Below are positions 27,155 to 36,246 of a stretch of 64,000 nucleotides of DNA, one piece after another. The stretch covers positions 1 through 64,000 of the forward strand of contig NZ_SOAL01000002.1 in assembly GCF_004364775.1 (NCBI RefSeq), given 5' to 3'. The translations under genes were made by a program, and so were the position numbers. Position 1 is the first letter of the stretch; each line of letters opens with the position of its first letter. A model generated the notes under the pieces. The model was not told the origin of the DNA and made no database searches. It worked only from the letters and a program-made list of their open reading frames with translations. The stretch comes from Comamonas sp. JUb58 (GTDB taxonomy: Bacteria > Pseudomonadota > Gammaproteobacteria > Burkholderiales > Burkholderiaceae_C).

Positions 27155-28279
27155 ATGACAGCCGCCATCCCCCACCAGACCACAGAATTCACGACCTGGG
27201 ACAACCCCATGGGCACCGACGGCTTCGAGTTCATCGAATACGCCGCACCCGATCCCGTCGCGATGGGCAAGGTGTTTACCGCCATGGGCTTCAAGCCTGT
27301 TGCGCGCCACCGCCACAAGAACGTGACTCTGTACCGCCAGGGCGAGATCAACTTCATCATCAACGCCGAGCCTGACAGCTTTGCCCAGCGCTTTGCCCGC
27401 CTGCATGGCCCCAGCGTCTGCGCCATCGCCTTCCGCGTGCAGGATGCCAAGGCCGCCTACGAGCGCGCCCTCGGCCTGGGCGCCTGGGGCTATGCTGGCC
27501 AGGCCGGCCCGGGCGAGCTGAACATCCCCGCGATCAAGGGCATTGGCGACAGCCTGATCTACCTGGTAGACCGCTGGCGCGGCAAGAACGGCGCCCAAGC
27601 CGGTGATATCGGCAACATCGGCTTTTTCGATGTGGACTTCGAGCCGCTGCCGGGCGTCAGCGCGGAAGAAGCCCTGAACCCACACGGCCATGGCCTGACC
27701 TATATCGACCACCTGACCCACAACGTACACCGTGGCCGCATGGACGAATGGGCGGGCTTCTACGAGCGCCTGTTCAACTTCCGCGAGATCAAGTATTTCG
27801 ACATCGAAGGCCAGGTCACCGGCGTCAAGAGCAAGGCCATGACCAGCCCCTGCGGCAAGATCCGCATCCCCATCAACGAAGAGGGCAAGGAAAAGGCCGG
27901 CCAGATCCAGGAGTACCTGGACATGTACAACGGCGAAGGCATCCAGCACATCGCGATGGGCTCGGACAACCTCTACGAAACGGTGGACCAGCTGCGTGCC
28001 GGCGGCGTCAAGCTGCTCGACACCATCGACACCTACTACGAGCTGGTGGACAAGCGCCTGCCCGACCATGGCGAAGACGTGGCCGAGCTGAAAAAGCGCA
28101 AGATCCTGATCGATGGCACCGGCCAGAAACTGCTGCTGCAGATCTTCAGCGAAAACCAGCTGGGCCCCATCTTCTTCGAGTTCATCCAGCGCAAGGGCGA
28201 CGATGGCTTTGGCAATGGCAACTTCAAGGCGCTGTTTGAAAGCATTGAGCTCGATCAGATGCGCCGTGGGGTGCTATAG
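27155..28279 (+). CDS. hpd: 4-hydroxyphenylpyruvate dioxygenase
   Basis: A 374-residue Fe(II) enzyme converting 4-hydroxyphenylpyruvate to homogentisate in tyrosine breakdown. The two VOC-type domains are clear. The iron ligands are the His of YIDHLTHNV, the His of [10 protein letters not shown] and the Glu of [10 protein letters not shown]. The frame is open from 27005, but the ATG at 27155 has AGGAGA seven bases upstream. With phhA downstream it covers two steps of the phenylalanine route. A Lrp-type regulator is divergent. Confidence 0.96.
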   Translation: MTAAIPHQTTEFTTWDNPMGTDGFEFIEYAAPDPVAMGKVFTAMGFKPVARHRHKNVTLYRQGEINFIINAEPDSFAQRFARLHGPSVCAIAFRVQDAKAAYERALGLGAWGYAGQAGPGELNIPAIKGIGDSLIYLVDRWRGKNGAQAGDIGNIGFFDVDFEPLPGVSAEEALNPHGHGLTYIDHLTHNVHRGRMDEWAGFYERLFNFREIKYFDIEGQVTGVKSKAMTSPCGKIRIPINEEGKEKAGQIQEYLDMYNGEGIQHIAMGSDNLYETVDQLRAGGVKLLDTIDTYYELVDKRLPDHGEDVAELKKRKILIDGTGQKLLLQIFSENQLGPIFFEFIQRKGDDGFGNGNFKALFESIELDQMRRGVL

Positions 28280-28369
28280 GAAAAATTGAACGGCTGCGGC
28301 TTTGATATTCCTCAATTTGCCATGCGGCCTCTCTATACTGCGGAGCAATTTATCAATCTGGAAACAATT

Positions 28370-29335
28370 GTGAAACGCTCCGTCTTCCTCGCCGCCGCCC
28401 TGTCGGGTTTCATGTTGGCTGCCAGCGCGCAGAACGCCAGCCAACCACTGACCTTTGTGGTTCCCTACCCAGCCGGCGGCCCGCTGGACACCTCGGCCCA
28501 CCTGCTGGCCCAGGGCGCTGAAAAGCAACTCGGCGCCATCACGGTGGCCAACAAGCCAGGCGCCGGCGGTGCCACAGGCGCAGCCCTGGTGGCCCATGCC
28601 AAGCCGCAAGAGAACATGGTGCTGATGGGCGCGGTAGCCACGCATGCGGTGCTGCCCTACCTGGGCACACCACCGCAGTACGACGCACAGAAGGACTTCA
28701 AGCCGCTGATCCTGGTGGCGCGCGTGCCCAACGTGCTGGTGATGAAGAAGAGCCGCGCCGAACAGCTGGGCATCAACACCACCTCGGAGATGGTCACCTA
28801 TATCAAGGGCCACCCTGGTACCTTGAAGATGGGCTCGGGCGGCAACGGCAGTATCGGCCACATCTCGGGCGAGATGCTCAAGTCGCTGGCCAATCTGCAG
28901 ATGCCCAGCGTGCCCTATGCCGGTGCAGCACCGGCCCAAAAGGCGCTGCTGAGCGGTGAGATCGATGTGGTGTTTGACAACCTGGCCTCGGCCCTGCCGC
29001 TGATCAAGTCCGGCGAGCTGCTGGCCTTGGCGGTGACCACCTCGGACCGCAATGTGGCCCTGCCCCAGGTGCCGCCGGTGAACGAGTCGGTGCCCGGCTT
29101 TGATGTATCCACCTGGTTTGGCGTGTTTGCACCTGCCAGCCTGCCCGACCAGGAAGCGCAAAAGTACGCCTTCGCCTTCCAGGGCGCGCTGACCGATCCG
29201 CGTTTCAAGGCCGAGTACCTGAAGATGGGCATTGCCCCCGAAGACATGCGCCTCAAGGAGCTGTCGTACTTTGTATCGCAGGAAGCACGCAAGTTTCAGT
29301 TTCTGATCAACACGATCAAGATCAAGACCAACTGA
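28370..29335 (+). CDS. Bug/TctC-family periplasmic substrate-binding protein
   Basis: A 321-residue binding protein of the Bug family. A GTG start at 28370 gives a compact signal peptide (KRSVFLAAALSGFMLAASAQ). The mature protein starts with the family block LTFVVPYPAGGPLDTSAHLL, followed by NKPGAGGATGAALVA. It is placed between hpd and phhA on the same strand, so a ligand from aromatic amino acid metabolism is possible but not shown. Confidence 0.85.
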   Translation: MKRSVFLAAALSGFMLAASAQNASQPLTFVVPYPAGGPLDTSAHLLAQGAEKQLGAITVANKPGAGGATGAALVAHAKPQENMVLMGAVATHAVLPYLGTPPQYDAQKDFKPLILVARVPNVLVMKKSRAEQLGINTTSEMVTYIKGHPGTLKMGSGGNGSIGHISGEMLKSLANLQMPSVPYAGAAPAQKALLSGEIDVVFDNLASALPLIKSGELLALAVTTSDRNVALPQVPPVNESVPGFDVSTWFGVFAPASLPDQEAQKYAFAFQGALTDPRFKAEYLKMGIAPEDMRLKELSYFVSQEARKFQFLINTIKIKTN

Positions 29336-29398
29336 GCGCCTGCAGTCCCTCAACTGCGGGTGCCCGGCTGGTCCTATAAGAGCCGGTAACACGACCCA

Positions 29399-29415
29399 GC
29401 AAACCGAAGGTTTGC
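29399..29415. promoter_or_regulatory. Short inverted repeat upstream of phhA
   Basis: GCAAACC (29399-29405) pairs with GGTTTGC (29409-29415) across GAA, about 105 bp before the phhA ATG. A second, 6-bp repeat, CCGGCT/AGCCGG, spans 29364-29386. Neither has a T tract, so these are candidate operators or RNA hairpins rather than terminators. Confidence 0.35.
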
Positions 29416-29520
29416 GGTTGAGACTAGGCGTCAAGCCGCAGGCAGTACAAGCGTACGACAAGGCTTGGCAACGACGTATCAAGGGTTGTGTTGGCGGCTC
29501 CACAACATTAGGAGCACAGC

Positions 29521-30348
29521 ATGGGACAAGCACCCGTAGTTTATGGACAATCGGATCGCCCTCCCCGCGGCGACTACAGCCGCGCGCAGGACGACTACAC
29601 CTGCGCGCAAGACTACGCCGCCTACACCGAGGCCGACCACGACACCTACCGGCGCCTGTATGCGCGTCAAAAGGCCTTGCTGCCGGGGCTGGCGAGCCAG
29701 GCCTTCATCGATGCGCTGCCCTCGCTGGGCGTTGAAGACCGCATCCCCTGTTTTGAAGACATCAACCAGCGCCTGCGCCAGGCGACAGGCTGGGAGATCG
29801 TCGCCGTGCCCGGCCTGATCCCCGAGGTGCCTTTTTTCAGCCTGCTGGCCAACCGTAAATTCCCGGTCACCGACTGGATCCGCAAGCCCGAAGAGTTCGA
29901 CTATGTGGTCGAGCCCGATATCTTCCACGACCTGTTCGGCCATGTGCCCTTGCTGTTCAACCCGGTGATTGCCGACTATGTGCAGCGCTACGGCCAGGGC
30001 GGCCTCAAGGCCGAGCGCCTGGGCGCCTGCGAGATGCTGAGCCGCCTGTACTGGTACACCATCGAGTTCGGCCTGATCCGCGAGCAAGGGGAGATCCGCG
30101 CCTATGGCGCTGGCATCCTGAGCTCATCGGGCGAGCTGCAGCACGCGGTGACCAGCCCACTGCCGCAGCGCCTGCCGCTGTCGCTGGAGCGCACCATGCG
30201 CACCCGCTACAAGATCGACAGCTACCAGCAGACCTATTTCGTCATCGACGATTTCCAGCAGCTGTTTGACATGACCGAAGGCGACTTCACCCCCGTGTAT
30301 GCCGCATTGCGCGGCCTGCCGGAGCTGGCGGCAGACGCGCACGACTGA
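29521..30348 (+). CDS. phhA: Phenylalanine 4-monooxygenase
   Basis: A 275-residue monomeric bacterial phenylalanine hydroxylase, converting phenylalanine to tyrosine with tetrahydropterin and iron. The iron-binding histidines are in DIFHDLFGHVPLL, and the Glu ligand is in the following MLSRLYWYTIEFGL. AGGAG precedes the ATG by seven bases. No pterin carbinolamine dehydratase (phhB) gene is adjacent. Tyrosine made here would reach hpd after transamination. Confidence 0.95.
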   Translation: MGQAPVVYGQSDRPPRGDYSRAQDDYTCAQDYAAYTEADHDTYRRLYARQKALLPGLASQAFIDALPSLGVEDRIPCFEDINQRLRQATGWEIVAVPGLIPEVPFFSLLANRKFPVTDWIRKPEEFDYVVEPDIFHDLFGHVPLLFNPVIADYVQRYGQGGLKAERLGACEMLSRLYWYTIEFGLIREQGEIRAYGAGILSSSGELQHAVTSPLPQRLPLSLERTMRTRYKIDSYQQTYFVIDDFQQLFDMTEGDFTPVYAALRGLPELAADAHD

Positions 30349-30364
30349 TAGTTGTGCGCGCCGC

Positions 30365-31381
30365 TCAGCGGTAGCGCTTGCAGGTATGGGAGGGCAGCTC
30401 GGCAAACAGCGCCTTGTACTCCTGCGCAAAGCGGCCAAAGTGCCAGAAGCCCCAGGCCAGCGCCGCGTCGGAGACGCTGCTGCCCTGCTTGATGGCGCGG
30501 CGTGCGCCATTGAGGCGCACGGCGCGCAGATAGCTTTGCGGCGAGATGCCCAGCACCTCCTGGAACGAGTACTGCAAGGCCCGGCGGCTCACCGCCAGCG
30601 CCTGGCACAGGTCCTCCACCGTCAATGAGCCATCGGCGCCCGTCGCCACCACCCGCTCCCGCGCCATGCTGACGATATGCGCGCGCCGCTGGTAAGACAG
30701 CTGCTCATCTGCCTCGCTGCCCACCCCATCGCGCAGCACGGCGGCAATCGCGGCCAGCACATCGCCGGCCATCTCTTCCAACTGCTGGGGCGGCAGCGCC
30801 TCGGGCGCCGTCTGCGCCAGGCACTGCTGCATGTCGGACAGCAGAATCGGCAGGCGCCAGCGCTCATGGGCCGAGACCGGCCGCAGATGCGGCTGCGCCA
30901 GCTGGGCCTGCAACTGCTCGCGCTCGCTGGCGGTCAGATAGGGGTCGAGGCTGCCCTGTTCCACAACAAAATCGATGATCTCCAGACCACCCGGCGAAAC
31001 AAACTCAAACGGGCCATCGCCCGAAAACACAATCGCATGCCCTTCGCTGCAGGAGCGGTTGCAGAACATGGTGTTGCCCGGAATGCTGCTGGGCAGCCCG
31101 ATGGCCAACTGCCCCGCACGCAATGCCCCGGTCTGGTGCAAGGCCTGGCTGGAGAACTCGCGCCAGGCCTGGATGGGCCCCAGGTGCAGGCTGGTCACCC
31201 GGCCCTCAAAGCTGCCGGCCGACAGCTGCTCGTAGCGCTGGTTCCAGCCCTGCAGCAAGGCCGCCTGCTCGTCCACATCACAGGTCTGCGCCACCTGTGC
31301 GGCCGGGGCGCCTACAGTCGCGCAGCGCTCAGCATGGCGGCTGCTCAGCGCGGGCGATGGACAAGGGGCGCTCAAGGACAT
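30365..31381 (-). CDS. AraC-family regulator, EutR-like
   Basis: A 338-residue regulator. The C-terminal ~100 residues form the AraC/XylS double HTH (LTVEDLCQALAVSRRALQYSF and a second HTH near the end). The N-terminal half contains GPIQAWREFSSQALHQTG and a cupin-like region resembling EutR of ethanolamine operons. It is divergent from the eat-eutBC genes and is the obvious candidate activator, responding to ethanolamine and cobalamin in known cases. Confidence 0.85.
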   Translation of the reverse strand: MSLSAPCPSPALSSRHAERCATVGAPAAQVAQTCDVDEQAALLQGWNQRYEQLSAGSFEGRVTSLHLGPIQAWREFSSQALHQTGALRAGQLAIGLPSSIPGNTMFCNRSCSEGHAIVFSGDGPFEFVSPGGLEIIDFVVEQGSLDPYLTASEREQLQAQLAQPHLRPVSAHERWRLPILLSDMQQCLAQTAPEALPPQQLEEMAGDVLAAIAAVLRDGVGSEADEQLSYQRRAHIVSMARERVVATGADGSLTVEDLCQALAVSRRALQYSFQEVLGISPQSYLRAVRLNGARRAIKQGSSVSDAALAWGFWHFGRFAQEYKALFAELPSHTCKRYR

Positions 31382-31538
31382 GGAGGCGCAATGGCGTGGC
31401 GAGGCATACAGGCATGGTCATGCAAAAAGCGGACCAAGGTCAACCCAGCCTTCCCCTTAGCCAGATTTGCCGAAATCGGATAGAGCCCGGCCCGCATTCT
31501 TGCCACCATCGGGGACACCACAGACAACAAGGCAGGCC

Positions 31539-32945
31539 ATGGCCCAAACCCCTAACCCCGCAGGCACCAGCGCCGCGCAGCCCAGCAACTATTTCGAGCA
31601 GCGCCAGCTGCGGCGTGGCGCCGCCGGCTGGCTGCTGCTGGTGGGCCTGGGCGTGGCCTATGTCATCTCGGGCGACTATGCCGGCTGGAACTTCGGCCTC
31701 AAGACCGGCGGCTGGGGCGGCCTGCTGGTGGCCTCGGCGCTGATGGCGACGATGTACACCTGCATGTGCTTTGCGCTGGCCGAGCTGGCCACCATCGCCC
31801 CCACTGCCGGCGGCGGCTACGGCTTTGCCCGGCGCGCCTTTGGTCCCTGGGGCGGCTTTCTCTGCGGCGTCGCCATCCTGATGGAATACGCGATTGCACC
31901 GGCGGCCATCGCCACCTTCATTGGCGCCTACTGCCAGTCGCTGTTCGGCATCGATGGCTGGATGGTCTACCTGGGCTTTTATGCCGTCTTTCTGGGCATC
32001 CACATCTATGGCGCCGGTGAGGCCCTGCGCCTAATCTTTGCCGTCACCGCGCTGGCGGTCGTTGCGCTGGTGGTCTTCATCGTCGCGATGGTGCCGCATT
32101 TCCAGGTCAGCAACCTGTTCGACATCGCCCCCACTGACGCCTGGGGCGCCAGCCAGTTCCTGCCCTTTGGCTACCTGGGCATCTGGGCCTGCATTCCTTA
32201 TGGCATCTGGTTCTTTCTGGCGGTAGAAGGAGTGCCGCTGGCGGCCGAAGAAGCGCAGGATCCGCGCCGCGATCTGCCCAGGGGCCTGATCGGCGCCATC
32301 GTCGTGCTGGTGCTGTTCTGCGGCCTGATCCTAGTGCTGGCACCGGGCGGCGCCGGTGCTGCAGCCTTGATGAACTCGGGCAACCCGCTGGTCGAAGCGC
32401 TGGAATCCAGCAAGGTGCTGGGTGGCCCCAGCTGGATCAGCCGCTTCGTGAACTTTGTCGGCCTGGCCGGGCTGATTGCGAGTTTCTTCTCGATCATCTA
32501 CGGCTACTCGCGCCTGGTGTTTGCGATGTCCCGCGCGGGTTACCTGCCCCGGGGTTTGTCGTTGACCACGCAGCGCAAGACCCCCTACCTCGCGCTGCTG
32601 GTGCCCGGCGCCATCGGCTTTGCGCTGTCGCTCAGCGGCCAGGGCGATCTGCTGATCCTCGTCGCGGTGTTTGGCGCCACGATCTCCTACGTGATGATGA
32701 TGGCCTCGCACATCTGGCTGCGCATCAAGGAGCCGCATCTGCCCCGCGCCTACCGCACGCCGGGCGGTGTGTTCACCTCGGGCATCGCGCTGGTGCTGGC
32801 CTGCATCGCCGTGGTGGCGGGGTTCTTGGTAGACCCTCGGGTTCTCATTGGCGCCCTCATCGTTTACGCTGTCTTCGTAGCCTACTTTGCGCTGTACAGC
32901 CGCCACCACCTGGTGGCAGACGCCCCCGGCGAAACCACACCCTGA
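31539..32945 (+). CDS. eat: Ethanolamine permease
   Basis: A 468-residue APC-superfamily transporter with about 12 hydrophobic segments. The N-terminal LGVAYVISGDYAGWNFGL and the segment ELATIAPTAGGGYGFARRAF are characteristic of ethanolamine permeases. The ATG at 31539 is chosen because it gives the family N-terminus; an open frame extends to 31467. It starts a unit with eutB (15-bp gap) and eutC. Confidence 0.92.
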   Translation: MAQTPNPAGTSAAQPSNYFEQRQLRRGAAGWLLLVGLGVAYVISGDYAGWNFGLKTGGWGGLLVASALMATMYTCMCFALAELATIAPTAGGGYGFARRAFGPWGGFLCGVAILMEYAIAPAAIATFIGAYCQSLFGIDGWMVYLGFYAVFLGIHIYGAGEALRLIFAVTALAVVALVVFIVAMVPHFQVSNLFDIAPTDAWGASQFLPFGYLGIWACIPYGIWFFLAVEGVPLAAEEAQDPRRDLPRGLIGAIVVLVLFCGLILVLAPGGAGAAALMNSGNPLVEALESSKVLGGPSWISRFVNFVGLAGLIASFFSIIYGYSRLVFAMSRAGYLPRGLSLTTQRKTPYLALLVPGAIGFALSLSGQGDLLILVAVFGATISYVMMMASHIWLRIKEPHLPRAYRTPGGVFTSGIALVLACIAVVAGFLVDPRVLIGALIVYAVFVAYFALYSRHHLVADAPGETTP

Positions 32946-32960
32946 GGAAGCGCTGCAACC

Positions 32961-34352
32961 ATGCCCCATTCCCATACCGTTGGCGCCGAGCGCCATGTGT
33001 TTGCATCGCTGCGTGAGCTGATGGCCAAGGCTACGCCAGCCCGCTCGGGCGACAACCTGGCGGGGGTCGCGGCCCGCCATGACACCGAGCGCGTTGCCGC
33101 GCAGATGGCGCTGGCCGATCTGCCGTTGGCCCAGTTTCTGCAAGAGGCGCTGGTACCCTATGAAAGCGACGAGGTCACCCGCCTCATCCTCGACAGCCAT
33201 GACCGGGCCGCCTTTGCCCCGGTGGCGCACCTGACCGTGGGCGGCTTTCGCGACTGGCTGCTGTCCGATGCCGCCAACGAGGCGAGCTTGAGTGCACTGG
33301 CGCCCGGCCTGACCCCGGAGATGGTGGCCGCCACCTCCAAGCTCTGCCGCAACCAGGACCTGGTCCTGATCGCGCAGAAGTGCCGCGTCGTCACCCGCTT
33401 TCGCAACACCATCGGCCTGGCCGGCCGCATGTCCACCCGCCTGCAGCCCAACCACCCCACCGATGACCCTTCGGGCATTGCCGCCAGCCTGCTCGACGGC
33501 CTGATGTATGGCAATGGCGATGCCGTCATCGGCATCAACCCGGCCAGCGACAGCATTGCCGCCGTCAGCACCTTGCTCTACATGCTCGACGAGGCGATCC
33601 AGCAATACCAGATCCCCACCCAGTCCTGCGTGCTCACCCATGTGACCACCAGCATCGAGGCCATCGAGCGGGGCGTGCCGGTGGACCTGGTGTTCCAGTC
33701 CATCGCCGGCACCCAGGCCGCCAACCGCAGTTTTGGCCTGGACCTGGCCCTGCTGCAGGAAGGCTATGACGCGGCCCAGAGCCTGGCGCGCGGCACGGTC
33801 GGCAACAACGCCATGTACTTTGAAACCGGCCAGGGCAGCGCGCTGTCGGCCGGCGCCAACCATGGGCTGGACCAGCAGACCTGCGAGGCGCGCGCCTATG
33901 CGGTGGCGCGCAAGTTCCAGCCGCTGCTGGTCAACACCGTGGTCGGCTTCATCGGGCCCGAGTACCTTTACGACGGCAAGCAGATCATCCGCGCCGGGCT
34001 GGAAGACCATTTCTGCGGCAAGCTGCTGGGCCTGCCGATGGGCTGCGACATTTGCTACACCAACCATGCCCAGGCCGACCAGAACGACATGGATGTGCTG
34101 CTGACCTTGTTTGGCGTGGCCGGCATCAACTTCATCATGGGCATTCCGGGCTCGGACGACATCATGCTGAACTACCAGACTACGTCCTTCCACGATGCGC
34201 TCTACCTGCGCAAGACCCTGGGCCTGCGGCCCACGCCCGAGTTCGAGGCCTGGCTGCAGACCATGGGCATCACCCAGGCCGGCGGCCCAGGGTTGCGCCT
34301 GGTCCAGGACCTGCCCGCCCCCTTTTCGCAAGCGCTGGCCCAGCTCCATTGA
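32961..34352 (+). CDS. eutB: Ethanolamine ammonia-lyase large subunit
   Basis: A 463-residue adenosylcobalamin-dependent lyase subunit, converting ethanolamine to acetaldehyde and ammonia with EutC. Family blocks include [33 protein letters not shown], and [20 protein letters not shown] in the C-terminal half. No cobalamin riboswitch was seen upstream of the cluster, and no microcompartment shell genes are present. The acetaldehyde dehydrogenase must be encoded elsewhere. Confidence 0.96.
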   Translation: MPHSHTVGAERHVFASLRELMAKATPARSGDNLAGVAARHDTERVAAQMALADLPLAQFLQEALVPYESDEVTRLILDSHDRAAFAPVAHLTVGGFRDWLLSDAANEASLSALAPGLTPEMVAATSKLCRNQDLVLIAQKCRVVTRFRNTIGLAGRMSTRLQPNHPTDDPSGIAASLLDGLMYGNGDAVIGINPASDSIAAVSTLLYMLDEAIQQYQIPTQSCVLTHVTTSIEAIERGVPVDLVFQSIAGTQAANRSFGLDLALLQEGYDAAQSLARGTVGNNAMYFETGQGSALSAGANHGLDQQTCEARAYAVARKFQPLLVNTVVGFIGPEYLYDGKQIIRAGLEDHFCGKLLGLPMGCDICYTNHAQADQNDMDVLLTLFGVAGINFIMGIPGSDDIMLNYQTTSFHDALYLRKTLGLRPTPEFEAWLQTMGITQAGGPGLRLVQDLPAPFSQALAQLH

Positions 34353-34360
34353 CGTTCGCC

Positions 34361-35224
34361 ATGCCCCCACGCCCTTCTGCCCCTGCACCCTTGCCCGCCG
34401 CCGAGCCCGCCAGTGCCGTCGTCACCCCAAACCCCTGGGAGCGCCTGCGCCAGTTCACCAGCGCCCGCATTGCGCTGGGCCGCGCCGGCACCAGCCTGCC
34501 CACGCGCGCGCATCTGGACTTTGCGCTGGCCCATGCCCAGGCGCGCATGGCCGTGCACACCGAGCTCGACATGGACCTGCTCGCCAACGCACTGCAGGCG
34601 ATTGCCCCCCAGGGCCAGTCTGTTTTGCGCCTGCACAGTGCTGCGCAAGACCGCCCCACCTACCTGCAGCGGCCCGACCTGGGCCGACGCCTGGGTGCCG
34701 AGTCGCGCGCCTTGCTGCAAGGCCAGCCGCCCGCCCAGGCCGATGTGGTGTTTGTGGTCGCCGATGGCCTGTCATCGCTGGCGATCGAGCGCAATGCCCT
34801 GCCCTTTCTGCGCCAGATGCTGCCGGCGCTGGCCGAGCAATGGCGCGTCGGCCCGATCAGCCTGGTGCGCAATGCCCGGGTGGCGCTAGGCGACGAGATT
34901 GGTGCTGCCTTGGGCGCCTCGCTGGTGGTGGTGCTGATTGGCGAGCGCCCGGGCCTCAGCTCCCCGGACAGCATGGGTCTCTACATGACCTGGCAGCCCC
35001 GCCCGGGCATGACCGATGAGTCGCGCAACTGCATCTCCAATGTGCGCGAGCAGGGGCTGAGCTATGCGCAGGCGGTGCACAAGCTGCACTACCTGATGCA
35101 GCAGGCGCGCCAGCGCCAGCTCTCGGGCGTGCAGCTCAAGGACGAATCCGACACGCTGGCCGCGCCCGAGCAGGCCAGCCAGGCCTTTATGCTGGGCAAC
35201 AGCGCGGTGCAGCCGCCGCGCTGA
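34361..35224 (+). CDS. eutC: Ethanolamine ammonia-lyase small subunit
   Basis: A 287-residue cobalamin-binding partner of EutB. Typical blocks are [20 protein letters not shown] near the N-terminus, [19 protein letters not shown], and [20 protein letters not shown]. It starts eight bases after the eutB stop. An open frame extends upstream into eutB, but the ATG at 34361 gives the normal protein. Confidence 0.95.
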   Translation: MPPRPSAPAPLPAAEPASAVVTPNPWERLRQFTSARIALGRAGTSLPTRAHLDFALAHAQARMAVHTELDMDLLANALQAIAPQGQSVLRLHSAAQDRPTYLQRPDLGRRLGAESRALLQGQPPAQADVVFVVADGLSSLAIERNALPFLRQMLPALAEQWRVGPISLVRNARVALGDEIGAALGASLVVVLIGERPGLSSPDSMGLYMTWQPRPGMTDESRNCISNVREQGLSYAQAVHKLHYLMQQARQRQLSGVQLKDESDTLAAPEQASQAFMLGNSAVQPPR

Positions 35225-35306
35225 CACCTGGGCGCCAGGCGGGCATGCGCCGCCGGTGCTTGTCTGCTAGGCTGGGGGTCTTGCCCCCGCCGCCGCCTGC
35301 CTCACC

Positions 35307-36230
35307 ATGTCCGCCTCTGCCCTGTCGCTGCCTGCCGATCTCCAGTTCATCGAGCGCGGATGGCTGTCCGCCAACAATGCCGTGTTTGTGCGTGGCGTCA
35401 CGGCGGTGGTCGATACCGGTTACTGCATCCATGCCGAGCAGACCGTGCATCTTGTCGAGGCCAGCCTGCAAGGCGCGCCGCTGCAGCGCATCGTCAACAC
35501 CCATTTGCACAGCGACCACTGCGGCGGCAATGCCGCCTTGCAGCAGCGCTGGCCCCAGGCCCGCACCAGCATTGCGCCCGGCCATGCGCAGGCCGTCATC
35601 GATTGGGACGAGCACCAGCTGAGCTACCGCCCCACCGGCCAGGACTGCCCGCGCTTTCAGATGGACGAGGTGCTGCAGCCCGGCACCGACACCCCACTGG
35701 GCGAGCAGCGCTGGCAAATCCATGCCGCGCCCGGCCATGACCCGCATTCGGTGATTCTGTTCGAGCCCGCTTCGCGCATCCTGATCTCGGCCGATGCACT
35801 CTGGGAAAACGGCTTTGGCGTGGTCTTTCCGGAGATCGAGGGCACGGCGGCTTTTGACGAGGTGGCAGCCACCCTGGATGTGATCGAGCGCCTGCAGCCC
35901 CGCCTGGTGCTGCCTGGCCATGGCAGTGCCTTCAGCGATGTGGAGACTGCCCTGCAAACCGCGCGCCAGCGGCTGGAGCGCTTTGTGCAAAGCCCCGAGC
36001 GCCATGCGCTCTATGCTGCCAAGGTGCTGCTCAAGTACAAGCTGCTCGAATGGCAGCAGCTGCCTTTGGCACAAGTGCAGGCCTGGCTGGCCGCTACGCC
36101 CTATTACGGCCTGCTGCACCAGCGCTATTTTGCCGACCAGGAGCTGGCGCAGTGGCATGCATCGCTGGTGGCCGACCTGGAACGCTCAGGCGCCGCGCGG
36201 CGCGAGGGCGCGCTGCTGGTCAACCAGTAA
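35307..36230 (+). CDS. Metallo-beta-lactamase-fold hydrolase
   Basis: A 307-residue MBL-fold protein with the metal motif THLHSDHCGG, the second His in AAPGHDPHS, the bridging Asp in LISADALWE, and a C-terminal LPGHG. It resembles glyoxalase II-like hydrolases. It follows eutC on the same strand after 82 bp. It may be transcribed with the ethanolamine genes, but no metabolic link is evident. Confidence 0.85.
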   Translation: MSASALSLPADLQFIERGWLSANNAVFVRGVTAVVDTGYCIHAEQTVHLVEASLQGAPLQRIVNTHLHSDHCGGNAALQQRWPQARTSIAPGHAQAVIDWDEHQLSYRPTGQDCPRFQMDEVLQPGTDTPLGEQRWQIHAAPGHDPHSVILFEPASRILISADALWENGFGVVFPEIEGTAAFDEVAATLDVIERLQPRLVLPGHGSAFSDVETALQTARQRLERFVQSPERHALYAAKVLLKYKLLEWQQLPLAQVQAWLAATPYYGLLHQRYFADQELAQWHASLVADLERSGAARREGALLVNQ

Positions 36231-36246
36231 GCACGCCCAAGGCCGG

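Noticed and set aside
31382..31538. Cobalamin riboswitch before the ethanolamine genes
   Set aside because: No B12-box-like sequence or suitable structure is visible; the AraC-type regulator is a better explanation for control.
31539..36230. Ethanolamine microcompartment
   Set aside because: Only permease, lyase subunits and a regulator are present; no shell or aldehyde dehydrogenase genes.
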